A stretch of 64,000 bases of DNA from Flavobacterium sp. ACN6 (GTDB taxonomy: Bacteria; Bacteroidota; Bacteroidia; Flavobacteriales; Flavobacteriaceae), in contig NZ_MRCQ01000009.1 in assembly GCF_002304005.1 (NCBI RefSeq), positions 62,001 to 126,000 on the forward strand, read 5' to 3'. Below, piece by piece: positions 7,114-14,425 of this stretch. Positions within the stretch are counted from its first letter, which is position 1, and every line of letters starts with the position of its first letter. The translations under genes were made by a program, and so were the position numbers. Below the pieces are notes generated by a model. The model saw nothing but the letters and a program-made list of their open reading frames with translations. It was not told the DNA's origin and did not search any database.

Positions 7114-7806
7114 ATGGAAAAATTACAAAATATTAGAATTGCTGTCGATGCGATTGTTTTTGGATATAAAAACAACGATTTATACGTGTTATTGATAGAA
7201 CAGCAATTTGGCACTTCAGAAAAATATTGGGCTCTACCTGGCGGCTTAGTTGAGGATTCAGAATCACTAAGCGATGCAGTAATTCGCGAACTGCATGAAG
7301 AAACAAACGTGCAGCTGACTTTTATGGAGCAGTTGTATACTTTTGGAGATGACATTTATAGAGATTCCAGAAATCGTGTTATTTCGGTTGCTTATTATGC
7401 TTTGGTTGATGCTTCAAACTTAGACATCAAAGCGAGTACAGATGCCGAAAGAGTGCAATGGTTTAAAATTGATGAAATCCCGTCTTTGGCATTCGATCAT
7501 AATTTGATACTCGAAAAAGCCATTACAAGGCTAAAAGCAAAACTGACTTACGAACCAATTGGTTTCGATTTACTTCCTGAAGAATTCTTGTTTTCAGATC
7601 TGGAAAATCTTTATTGCACTATTCTAGAAAAAGAAATTGACCGACGAAACTTTAGAAAAAAAATACTCAGCTACGGTATTTTAGAACAAACAGAAAATTT
7701 TTCTCCAATTAAAACAGGTCGTCCAGCCAAGTTATTTAAGTTTAATAAACTAAAATACAACGAATTAATAAAAGAAGATTTTCACTTCGAAATAAAGTTT
7801 GCGTAA
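7114..7806 (+). CDS. NrtR-type Nudix-related transcriptional regulator
   Basis: Predicted repressor that senses ADP-ribose or related NAD metabolites. The N-terminal Nudix fold (residues 1-145) has a degenerate Nudix box: GGLVEDSESLSDAVIRELHE, then ETNV, where the family glycine is N. Loss of a strict box is typical of regulators that bind rather than cleave. The C-terminal winged helix (about 165-230) contains DRRNFRKKIL and TGRPAKLFKF, the NrtR DNA-binding signature. It is the first gene of the NAD cluster, and an inverted repeat consistent with its operator overlaps the next promoter (7850-7870). The 230-residue length is normal for the family. Confidence 0.88.
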   Translation: MEKLQNIRIAVDAIVFGYKNNDLYVLLIEQQFGTSEKYWALPGGLVEDSESLSDAVIRELHEETNVQLTFMEQLYTFGDDIYRDSRNRVISVAYYALVDASNLDIKASTDAERVQWFKIDEIPSLAFDHNLILEKAITRLKAKLTYEPIGFDLLPEEFLFSDLENLYCTILEKEIDRRNFRKKILSYGILEQTENFSPIKTGRPAKLFKFNKLKYNELIKEDFHFEIKFA

Positions 7807-7823
7807 TTTTTACACAAAATAAA

Positions 7824-7853
7824 TTGTTTATTTAAAATTTAATTCTACATTTG
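7824..7853 (+). promoter_or_regulatory. Promoter of the PRPP synthetase gene and following cluster
   Basis: TTG at 7824-7826, a 19-base spacer, then TACATTTG at 7846-7853: a full Bacteroidetes -33/-7 pair. It ends 27 bases before the ATG at 7881. This placement also rules out the longer reading of the next gene, which would begin inside the promoter. Confidence 0.8.
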
Positions 7854-7870
7854 CGTATAATTAACGCAAA
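7850..7870. promoter_or_regulatory. Likely NrtR operator
   Basis: TTTGCGT (7850-7856), 7 bases, then ACGCAAA (7864-7870) make a perfect 7+7 inverted repeat over 21 bases. It overlaps the last four bases of the -7 element and covers the expected start site, the position of a repressor site. Assignment to NrtR is inference from its location beside the nrtR gene. Confidence 0.75.
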
Positions 7871-7880
7871 CTACAAAACT

Positions 7881-8714
7881 ATGATACTAAATCTCGACCC
7901 AAAATTCGCTCCTTTTCAAAATCAGGAAGAAATCAAATTTCAAAGTTTCACTTTCTCTGGAGGAGAACCACACATCAAAATCAGCCCAGATTTTGATGCT
8001 AATCGAAAAATAACAATTACGCACCGATTAAATTCTTTCAATGATTTAGGATTATTGTGTGTTACAGTTGATGCGCTTCGCAGAATGGACGTTAAAATTA
8101 TCGATCTATTTATTCCGTATTTCCCGGCTGCAAGACAAGACCGTGTTATGATTCCTGGCGAACCTTTATCTGTAAAAGTATATGCAGATATTATAAATGC
8201 CTTGCAGTTAAATAAAGTTTTTGTTTTTGATGCGCATTCAGAAGTGACTCCAGCTTTACTAAATAATTCTACAGTAATTCCAAACTATACTTTTATCAAA
8301 GAAGTTTTAAAAAGAATTGGCGAAAACGTAAAATTGATTTCTCCAGACGGAGGTGCTTTAAAGAAAATCTATAAAGTTTCTGAATTTTTAGGCGGTGTTG
8401 AAGTTGTAGAATGCAGTAAAAGCCGTGACGTAAAAACAGGAAGATTATCTGGATTTAAAGTATATGAAGATGATCTAAACGGAATGGACTGCTTAATTGT
8501 AGATGATATTTGCGACGGTGGCGGCACTTTTGTCGGTTTAGCCGAAGAATTGAAAAAGAAAAATGCCGGAAGATTATATTTGGCAGTAAGCCACGGAATT
8601 TTTAATAAAGGGTTTGAAGTTTTAAACTGCTTTGACGGCATTTTTACGACGAATTCTTTTAAAGACTTTGAAGGCGAAAATGTTACGGTAATCGGACTAG
8701 ATACTTTAGTTTAA
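7881..8714 (+). CDS. Ribose-phosphate pyrophosphokinase, cluster-dedicated short form
   Basis: Makes PRPP from ribose-5-phosphate and ATP. The 277 residues are shorter than a housekeeping Prs (about 310). Key elements are present: FIPYFPAARQDRVM with the ATP-loop RQDR, FVFDAHSEVT, and the PRPP-binding loop LIVDDICDGGGTFVGLA. The usual N-terminal FxDGE region is replaced by SGGEPHIKI. I start at the ATG at 7881 because the promoter and operator occupy the upstream frame. The link to nicotinamide phosphoribosyltransferase at the end of the cluster suggests it supplies PRPP for NAD salvage. Confidence 0.92.
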   Translation: MILNLDPKFAPFQNQEEIKFQSFTFSGGEPHIKISPDFDANRKITITHRLNSFNDLGLLCVTVDALRRMDVKIIDLFIPYFPAARQDRVMIPGEPLSVKVYADIINALQLNKVFVFDAHSEVTPALLNNSTVIPNYTFIKEVLKRIGENVKLISPDGGALKKIYKVSEFLGGVEVVECSKSRDVKTGRLSGFKVYEDDLNGMDCLIVDDICDGGGTFVGLAEELKKKNAGRLYLAVSHGIFNKGFEVLNCFDGIFTTNSFKDFEGENVTVIGLDTLV

Positions 8715-8840
8715 AAGTTTAAAGTTTCAGGTTTCACGTTATCCGAAGTAACCTAAAAAATGCTATTAACCGTTTCAAGTTTAAACCACATTTCAAATCA
8801 AGTTCACAACTTGAAACCTGAAACCTGAAACAAAAAAATA
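8715..8840. repeat. Inverted word-repeat array (GTTTCAGG type)
   Basis: AAAGTTTCAGGTTTCACG on the left is matched by CTTGAAACCTGAAACCTG on the right, with AGTTTAAACC and CAAGTTCAC variants between. It separates the PRPP synthetase gene from the small coiled-coil gene. It may act as a partial terminator or processing site within the cluster. Confidence 0.7.
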
Positions 8841-8845
8841 AAATT

Positions 8846-9178
8846 ATGAACGATTTAAAACCAAGATTTATTGAGTCTTTAAAAAGAAACAATGATCAGA
8901 TAAGAGAGGATAGAGCCAAAACTATTGGCGAAGATTCTGAATTAATATACAGACGGCGAGTTGAGGATATTGAATTAAAAATAAAAAGACTCGAAAGAGA
9001 ACAAGAAGGACTTATCGATATTAGTCCGCTGGATAAAAACAGTTTAACCTTTGCCGATTTTCAGCCAGAAGCTTTTGTGCAAAAAGATATGGAGCTTTCG
9101 CTGACCATCAGAAATTTAAATATCCAGTTTGAAGTAACAAAAAAGAGATTTGAGTATTTATTTGGTAAAACATTTTAG
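8846..9178 (+). CDS. Small coiled-coil protein of the NAD cluster, unknown function
   Basis: A 110-residue soluble protein that I do not recognise. Residues 1-55 are highly charged and helical (ESLKRNNDQIREDRAK, VEDIELKIKRLEREQEGL), probably a coiled coil. After a loop with DISPLDKNSLTFADFQPEAF comes a second helix (MELSLTIRNLNIQFEVTKKRFEYLFGKTF). It lies only 2 bases before the VWA gene, so the two are almost certainly translated together and may form a complex. There is no enzyme motif. Confidence 0.8.
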   Translation: MNDLKPRFIESLKRNNDQIREDRAKTIGEDSELIYRRRVEDIELKIKRLEREQEGLIDISPLDKNSLTFADFQPEAFVQKDMELSLTIRNLNIQFEVTKKRFEYLFGKTF

Positions 9179-9180
9179 TC

Positions 9181-10050
9181 ATGGGAGGTACAAGATATGA
9201 TTTCGGTGCTCGCGAAAGCAGAGCAAAAAAAGTAGGCTATGCTAGTAAATCGGCTGGCGAGATTTTTACACAGAATGCGTTACGAATGGCGCATGAATCA
9301 ATGAATCCAAAAGGAGTGATTTTCAGAGAAGCGAGAGATTCAGACGTTCATCCAAACACAGTTCCAATTATTTTAGGACTAGACGTTACGGGAAGTATGG
9401 GACATATTCCACACGAACTGATCAAAGAAGGACTTCCAAAATTAATGGGAGGAATTATTCAGGGAGGTGTTCCAGATCCGGCACTTTTGTTTTTAGGAAT
9501 CGGCGATCACGAATGCGACAGATATCCATTGCAGGTTGGACAATTTGAATCTGGAGATGAAGAACTAGACATGTGGTTAACGAGAACCTATATCGAAGGC
9601 GGTGGTGGAGGAAACGCCGGAGAAAGTTATTTGTTAGCATGGTATTTTGCTGCATTTCATACTAAAACTGATGCTTTCGAAAAAAGAGGTCAAAAAGGAC
9701 TGCTGTTTACAGTTGGCGATGAACCTGGTTTAAAAATACTTCCTGCATCGGCAATAAAAGAAATTATGGGTCAAGGACAACAGACTTATACACATCTTGA
9801 ATTGTTGGCAGAAGCGCAAAAAAAATACGATGTATATCATATTAGTGTTTTGCATTCCGGACAAGCGATAAATGCTGATGTCGAATGGAAAGAATTGTTA
9901 GGACAAAATTGTCTTTCAATTGAAGATCATAGAGAAATTCCAAACGTAATCAAGAAAATAATCTGCGATAAACATAAAAGTTCTGTTTCAGGAACAATAC
10001 CAGTTTCTGATACAACAAGTACAGGTTTAGATAATATAGAAATGCTTTAA
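9181..10050 (+). CDS. VWA-like protein of the NAD cluster, unknown function
   Basis: A 289-residue cytoplasmic protein with no signal peptide. A von Willebrand A-like domain is suggested by VPIILGLDVTGSMGHIP near residue 63-79. Its DVTGSMG matches a MIDAS metal site (DxSxS with T in place of the first S). Further on come LLFLGIGDHECDRYPLQ and GGGGGNAGESYLLAWYFAA (about 140-160), then LLFTVGDEPG. The N-terminus (MGGTRYDFGARESRAKK) is glycine and arginine rich. VWA proteins often assemble or regulate other enzymes, frequently with an AAA+ partner, but none is here. The role in NAD or RNA chemistry is unknown. I infer it acts with the 110-residue neighbour. Confidence 0.8.
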   Translation: MGGTRYDFGARESRAKKVGYASKSAGEIFTQNALRMAHESMNPKGVIFREARDSDVHPNTVPIILGLDVTGSMGHIPHELIKEGLPKLMGGIIQGGVPDPALLFLGIGDHECDRYPLQVGQFESGDEELDMWLTRTYIEGGGGGNAGESYLLAWYFAAFHTKTDAFEKRGQKGLLFTVGDEPGLKILPASAIKEIMGQGQQTYTHLELLAEAQKKYDVYHISVLHSGQAINADVEWKELLGQNCLSIEDHREIPNVIKKIICDKHKSSVSGTIPVSDTTSTGLDNIEML

Positions 10051-10054
10051 AAGT

Positions 10055-10228
10055 TTTGGGACTTCGCCAGATTAAAAAGAAATTTTTTTTCTCAACGACG
10101 AGAAATTTGCTCGCAAAGACGCGGAGGCGCAAAGATTTTTTACCAAATGATAAAGTTTAAAATAGAACTTAAAAAGAGTTGCTGACAAAAAAACTTTGCG
10201 ATTTAGCGACTTTGCGAGATTAATAATA
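10055..10228. repeat. Inverted word-repeat array (CTCGCAAAG type)
   Basis: CTCGCAAAGACGCGGAGGCG on the left is answered by CTTTGCGATTTAGCGACTTT and GCGAG on the right. CTCGCAAAG and CTTTGCGAG are exact complements. The 185-base spacer separates the VWA and PurA-like genes. The same word occurs at 17110-17195 and 31197-31335. Confidence 0.75.
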
Positions 10229-10235
10229 ACAACAA

Positions 10236-11318
10236 ATGAAAATAGCTCAAATAGTTATAGGTTTAGGATTTGGTGATGAAGGAAAAGGAATAACAACAGA
10301 TTTTCTGGCAAAACAAAATCCTGAATCTATAGTTATTCGCTTTTCTGGAGGACAGCAGGCTGCGCATACGGTTGTGATTGATGATAGAAAACACGTTCAT
10401 TCCAGCTTTGCCAGCGGTGCGCTTCGTGGTCTTCCGTCTTACTACAGCGAACACTGCACGATTCATCCGCTTTTTCTGTTTAATGAAAGAGAAGAATTAA
10501 AAGAAAAAAATGCTAATCTCGATCTGTATATTCATCCATTGGCAAAAGTGACTACTCCGTTTGATGTTTGGCACAATAGAGGAAACGTGAGAAACATAGA
10601 TCACGGAACCTGCGGAAAAGGCATTGGTTCAACCATGAAAAGGAACGAAGGGCCTTATAAATTATTTGCGATTGATTTGATAGCGCCCCGCGAAATGCTT
10701 TTAGAAAAACTAAACCAAATTGCTTATTACTACGGTTTTTTAAATGAACCAGACATCGATCAAGAAGTTCAGGATTATCTGGAAGCCGTAGATAAAATAA
10801 AATGGAATATTGTTGATTACAGTTTTCTTTCAAAATATACTAATTTAATTTTTGAAGGAAGTCAGGGAATTCTCCTCGATATGGATCATGGTGTTTTTCC
10901 GAATGTGACGTATGCAAATACCACTTCAAAAAATGCGATTGAAATTTGTAATAAACTAAAAATTGATGATATAGAAGTGTATTACGTAACCAGAAGTTAC
11001 ACAACAAGACACGGTCACGGCTGGATGCCAAATGAAGTTGAATTAAAATTAAAAAATAACGAAGAAGAAACCTGTGTTTTCAACGAATATCAAAAACAGC
11101 TGAGATTTGCAGATCTTGATTATGATTTGTTGAATTACGCTTTAAAATTAGACGCAGCTTATAGTCCAAATACAAAAAGAAATTTGGTTGTAACCTGTAT
11201 GGATCAGTTAGAGAAAGACTATGAATTTGAAAATTTGACAACAGATTTCAATGCCATTTACGGATCATTTTCACCCGATTCTAAAGATTTTAAAGAGATT
11301 ACTTCTTTGTTTCAATAA
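10236..11318 (+). CDS. Short adenylosuccinate synthetase-like enzyme
   Basis: A 360-residue GTP-dependent ligase of the PurA fold; bacterial housekeeping PurA is about 425-430. The P-loop GLGFGDEGKGI keeps the catalytic Asp, and GGQQAAHTVV keeps the catalytic His. HGTCGKGIGSTM, FEGSQGILLDMDHGVFPNVT and TRSYTTRHGHGWM correspond to the IMP and GTP/Asp regions. The retained Asp argues against a PurZ-type diaminopurine enzyme, though the length is similar. It stands in an NAD/RNA-repair cluster rather than a purine operon. The substrate may therefore be a different nucleotide, or it may recycle IMP to AMP. The gap to the NADAR gene is 8 bases. Confidence 0.85.
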   Translation: MKIAQIVIGLGFGDEGKGITTDFLAKQNPESIVIRFSGGQQAAHTVVIDDRKHVHSSFASGALRGLPSYYSEHCTIHPLFLFNEREELKEKNANLDLYIHPLAKVTTPFDVWHNRGNVRNIDHGTCGKGIGSTMKRNEGPYKLFAIDLIAPREMLLEKLNQIAYYYGFLNEPDIDQEVQDYLEAVDKIKWNIVDYSFLSKYTNLIFEGSQGILLDMDHGVFPNVTYANTTSKNAIEICNKLKIDDIEVYYVTRSYTTRHGHGWMPNEVELKLKNNEEETCVFNEYQKQLRFADLDYDLLNYALKLDAAYSPNTKRNLVVTCMDQLEKDYEFENLTTDFNAIYGSFSPDSKDFKEITSLFQ

Positions 11319-11326
11319 CAGAAAAA

Positions 11327-11854
11327 ATGAAATACAATATAGATAATATTAGTCAAGAAAATAAATTTTTGTTTTTCTGGGGACATCAGCCAAGTAATGA
11401 CGGAACAATTACTAAAACCTGTTTTAGTCAATGGTGGTTAAGTTCTTTTGAAATTGATAAAGTGATCTACAAAACTGCAGAACACTGGATGATGGCGAAG
11501 AAAGCCGAATTGTTTAAGGACAATGAAATTTTAGCAAAAATCATTAAAGCTAATTCTCCTGCCGAAGCCAAAAAGTTAGGTCGCGAAGTGAAGAACTATA
11601 ACGAAACGCTTTGGTTAGCCGCGAGATTTGAAATTGTGAAAGAAGGGAATTATCATAAGTTCAGTCAAAACGAAGAACTAAAAACTTTTTTACTAAATAC
11701 AAAAGAGAGAGTTATAGTAGAAGCAAGTCCTGTAGATGCAATCTGGGGAATAGGTATGGCGGGCGATCACAAAGATGTTATGAACCCGCAGAAATGGAAA
11801 GGTTTGAATTTGCTAGGTTTTGCTTTGATGGAAGTTAGAGATGAATTGAAATAA
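11327..11854 (+). CDS. NADAR (YbiA/DUF1768) family protein
   Basis: The 175 residues fit the single-domain NADAR family, N-glycosidases linked to ADP-ribose and riboflavin intermediates. Signatures visible: FLFFWGHQPS (about 13-22), FSQWWLSSFEID, YKTAEHWMMAKKAELF (about 47-62), LGREVKNYNETLW, VDAIWGIGMA, and the closing LNLLGFALMEVRDEL. The E in AEHWMM and the D-x-x-W-G-I-G segment are the conserved pocket. It is 8 bases after the PurA-like gene and just before kptA. That adjacency suggests it handles an ADP-ribose product made by KptA, which fits published genomic-context predictions for this family. Confidence 0.92.
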   Translation: MKYNIDNISQENKFLFFWGHQPSNDGTITKTCFSQWWLSSFEIDKVIYKTAEHWMMAKKAELFKDNEILAKIIKANSPAEAKKLGREVKNYNETLWLAARFEIVKEGNYHKFSQNEELKTFLLNTKERVIVEASPVDAIWGIGMAGDHKDVMNPQKWKGLNLLGFALMEVRDELK

Positions 11855-11870
11855 AATTATATACAAACAG

Positions 11871-11922
11871 ATGTTCCGTAGGAACATTTCATTGGTAGAA
11901 AAACATTTCATTGGTAGAAAAA
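11871..11922. repeat. ATGTTCCGTAGGAACAT palindrome with 19-bp tandem duplication
   Basis: ATGTTCC (11871-11877), GTA, GGAACAT (11881-11887) is a perfect 7+7 inverted repeat. It overlaps two tandem copies of CATTTCATTGGTAGAAAAA starting at 11885 and 11904. The family recurs in inverted pair form at 14211-14237 and 14348-14372. Confidence 0.8.
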
Positions 11923-11933
11923 AAATATTAATC

Positions 11934-12482
11934 ATGAATGAAAAAACAGCAAAAAGTGTCAGCAAGTTTTTAAGTTTGGTGCTTAGACATTCGCCAGAAA
12001 CAATTGGATTAAAATTAGATGAAAACGGCTGGGCAGATGTTGACGAATTAATTCTAAAATGCAATAAAAAAGGAAGTCAAAATCAAATGACTGCTGAACT
12101 TTTAGATTATGTTGTAGAAAACAACGATAAAAAACGTTTTGCTTTTAATGAAGATAAAACGAAAATAAGAGCAAGTCAGGGGCATTCTATTTCGGTTGAA
12201 TTGAATCTGGAAGAAACAGAACCATCAGAATATTTGTATCACGGAACTGTTGCAAAGTTTTTGGAAAGCATTAAAAAAGAAGGTTTACAAAAAATGAGCC
12301 GTCAGCATATACATCTTTCAAAAGATAGAGAAACAGCTGTAAAAGTAGGAAGCAGAAGAGGAGCTCCTCAAATTTTGAGCATAAGAAGCGGTCAGATGTA
12401 CAGAGATGGATTTAAATTTTATTTATCTGAAAATAATGTTTGGCTTACTGATGAAGTTCCCGTAAAATATATCGATTTTTGA
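11934..12482 (+). CDS. kptA: RNA 2'-phosphotransferase (Tpt1/KptA family)
   Basis: Transfers an internal RNA 2'-phosphate to NAD, giving a clean 2'-OH, nicotinamide and ADP-ribose 1'',2''-cyclic phosphate. The 182 residues equal the usual KptA length. Visible are SKFLSLVLRHSPE (11-22, with the first catalytic Arg), WADVDELI, KRFAF, IRASQGHS (the H/R pair), YLYHGT (about 100-105), HIHLSKD and the ending FYLSENNVWLTDEVPVKYI. I start at the ATG at 11934. The in-frame extension to 11871 is entirely dispersed-repeat DNA. Release of nicotinamide links it to the following NAMPT gene. Confidence 0.94.
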   Translation: MNEKTAKSVSKFLSLVLRHSPETIGLKLDENGWADVDELILKCNKKGSQNQMTAELLDYVVENNDKKRFAFNEDKTKIRASQGHSISVELNLEETEPSEYLYHGTVAKFLESIKKEGLQKMSRQHIHLSKDRETAVKVGSRRGAPQILSIRSGQMYRDGFKFYLSENNVWLTDEVPVKYIDF

Positions 12483-12516
12483 TGTTGTAAAATTAATTAA
12501 ATTAACTAGAAAATAT

Positions 12517-13986
12517 ATGAACCCACTACTATTAACAGATGGTTACAAAGTTGACCACAGAAGACAATACCCAGATAATACCACATTAGTTTATTCTAAC
12601 TGGACACCTCGTAAATCAAGAATTGAAGGCCTTGATGAGGTTGTGTTTTTCGGATTACAGTATTTCATCAAAAAATATATCATTCATGATTTTGAAGAGT
12701 ATTTCTTCAAACAGCCAAAAGAAGAAGTGATTAAGAAATATTCTAGAAGAATCAATAATTATTTGGGTGAAAACCAAGTTGGTACAAAACATATCGAAGA
12801 CTTACACGACTTAGGATATATTCCGATGGTTTTTAAAGCATTGCCAGAAGGAGCGACGGTACCATTAAGAGTTCCGATGTTTACGATGTACAATACAATT
12901 CCCGAGTTTTTCTGGCTTACTAATTACTTCGAAACGTTGCTTTCTGCAGTAGTCTGGCTGCCTTGTAACTCTGCTACAATTGCAAAAGAATACAGAAAAG
13001 TATTAGATAAATATGCAGATGAAACATCATCAGTTCCAGAATTTGTAGACTGGCAGGCACATGATTTCTCGATGAGAGGAATGGGCGGAATCGAAGCAGC
13101 TGTAACTTCAGCAGCGGGACATTTATTAAGTTTTACAGGATCTGATACAATTCCGGCGATTGATTTCTTCGAAGAATATTACAAAGCCAATTCTGATGCC
13201 GAATTAATCGCGGGATCAGTTGCTGCTACAGAACATTCTGTAATGTGCATGGGAACTACAGAAGGAGAATGTGAAACCTTTAAAAGATTAATTACAGAAG
13301 TTTATCCAAAAGGAATCGTTTCTATCGTTTCTGACACTTGGGATTTATGGAAGGTTTTAACCGATTATTTACCGCGTTTAAGAGAAGATATTATTTCAAG
13401 AGAAGGGAAAGTAGTAATTCGTCCTGACAGCGGTGATCCGGTTGATATTATCTGCGGAAATCCAAACGGAAAAACAGAAAAAGAAAAGAAAGGTGTAATC
13501 GAATTGCTTTGGGATGTTTTCGGCGGTTCTGTAAACGACAAAGGATTTAAAGAATTGATTCCGCAAATCGGCGCTATTTACGGTGATAGTATTACTGTGG
13601 CAAGAGCAACTCAAATTTGTGAAAGATTAAAAGAAAAGGGATTTGCATCTACAAATGTGGTTCTGGGAATTGGATCGTTCACGTATCAATACAACACAAG
13701 AGATACATTCGGTTTTGCTATGAAAGCAACTTACGGAGAAGTAAATGGTGAAGGGAGAGCAATTTTCAAAGATCCGATTACAGATGACGGAACTAAAAAA
13801 TCGGCCAAAGGATTGATGAAAATAGATTTAATCGACGGGAAGTATCATTTAACAGATAATGTTTCTTGGGAAGAAGAAAAACAAGGTGAATTGAAGGAAG
13901 TTTTTAGAGATGGAAAACTTTTAATTGATCAATCGCTGAGTGATATTAGAAGTCGAGTAAAAAGCGAGATAAACGTTGAAGCGTAA
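12517..13986 (+). CDS. nadV: Nicotinamide phosphoribosyltransferase (NAMPT)
   Basis: Joins nicotinamide and PRPP to make NMN, the salvage route to NAD. The 489 residues match animal NAMPT (491) and bacterial or phage NadV. Motifs: MNPLLLTDGYKVDHRRQYPD at the N-terminus, DFSMRGMGGIEAA, GSDTIPAIDFFEEY, AATEHSVMCMG (the phospho-accepting His), IVSDTWDLWKVL, VVIRPDSGDPVDII and LGIGSFTYQYNTRDTFGFA. It begins 34 bases after kptA and ends the cluster, with a terminator at 14131-14160. Together with the PRPP synthetase it forms a self-contained nicotinamide-to-NMN path. Confidence 0.95.
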   Translation: MNPLLLTDGYKVDHRRQYPDNTTLVYSNWTPRKSRIEGLDEVVFFGLQYFIKKYIIHDFEEYFFKQPKEEVIKKYSRRINNYLGENQVGTKHIEDLHDLGYIPMVFKALPEGATVPLRVPMFTMYNTIPEFFWLTNYFETLLSAVVWLPCNSATIAKEYRKVLDKYADETSSVPEFVDWQAHDFSMRGMGGIEAAVTSAAGHLLSFTGSDTIPAIDFFEEYYKANSDAELIAGSVAATEHSVMCMGTTEGECETFKRLITEVYPKGIVSIVSDTWDLWKVLTDYLPRLREDIISREGKVVIRPDSGDPVDIICGNPNGKTEKEKKGVIELLWDVFGGSVNDKGFKELIPQIGAIYGDSITVARATQICERLKEKGFASTNVVLGIGSFTYQYNTRDTFGFAMKATYGEVNGEGRAIFKDPITDDGTKKSAKGLMKIDLIDGKYHLTDNVSWEEEKQGELKEVFRDGKLLIDQSLSDIRSRVKSEINVEA

Positions 13987-14007
13987 TAAATTTTCGTTTT
14001 AATTAAT

Positions 14008-14105
14008 AAGTCCCAAAGGGACGGCATATTTATAGCATTTAATCGTTCAAATGGAAAAAAGCCCCATCGGGGTGATATTTTTTCGCGCCGCTGGAGCTTA
14101 TTTGA
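14008..14105. repeat. Dispersed palindromes after the NAD cluster
   Basis: GTCCC-AAA-GGGAC (14010-14022) and GCCCC-ATC-GGGGT (14061-14073) are short GC-rich dyads, followed by CGCGCCGCTGGAGC. They stand out from A/T-rich surroundings and look like units of a dispersed repeat family. No coding sequence is seen in the spacer 13987-14425. Confidence 0.6.
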
Positions 14106-14128
14106 CTCAAAATATTTTTCATTAACAA

Positions 14129-14162
14129 GAAGAGCCTGAATTTTAAAATCAGGCTCTTTTTG
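14129..14162 (+). terminator. Terminator of the NAD cluster
   Basis: AGAGCCTGA (14131-14139) pairs with TCAGGCTCT (14149-14157) around an A/T loop and is followed by a T-rich run on the plus strand. Confidence 0.85.
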
Positions 14163-14210
14163 TTTTATTTATTTTTCACTAATCAGTTTAGTAAACAACA
14201 GTATTTCAAT

Positions 14211-14372
14211 ATTCCGTAGGAATGTCTCATCGGTAGAAAAAAATGTATCGTTTTTGCATGTGTCCTGTAGCGAAACCCTTTTGTGTAATAATAGATCTTT
14301 AATGAAACGTTTCTACGGAACGTATCAACGTAATTCAAATTTAATTCGACCGATGATACATTCCTACGGAAT
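14211..14372. repeat. Inverted pair of the TTCCGTAGGAA repeat
   Basis: ATTCCGTAGGAATGTCTCAT with CGGTAGAA (14211-14238) is matched in reverse complement by CGACCGATGATACATTCC with TACGGAAT (14347-14372). A half-copy (TTTCTACGGAACG) lies at 14310-14322. The pair encloses about 110 bases with no open frame, so it resembles a small non-coding element bounded by inverted ends. Confidence 0.75.
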
Positions 14373-14390
14373 GATTTTTTGAAAATAAAA

Positions 14391-14414
14391 AACCTCCAGT
14401 TAAAACTGGAGGCA
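14391..14414 (-). terminator. Terminator of nadD
   Basis: CCTCCAGT and ACTGGAGG (14393-14400, 14405-14412) form an 8-bp stem. On the minus strand it is followed by TTTTTTATTTT. It lies 13 bases past the nadD stop. Confidence 0.85.
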
Positions 14415-14425
14415 ATTCAAATTGT

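Noticed and set aside
10236-11318. PurZ (diaminopurine synthesis) reading of the short PurA-like gene
   Set aside because: The P-loop keeps the PurA-type Asp (GDEGKG), which is changed in PurZ, and no dATP-hydrolase or phage polymerase genes are near.
7114-13986. Prophage origin of the NAD cluster
   Set aside because: Phages do carry prs and nadV, but there is no integrase, structural gene, attachment site or shift in base composition here.
14238-14347. Gene or sRNA between the inverted TTCCGTAGGAA copies
   Set aside because: No open frame, no promoter pair and no terminator within the 110 bases.
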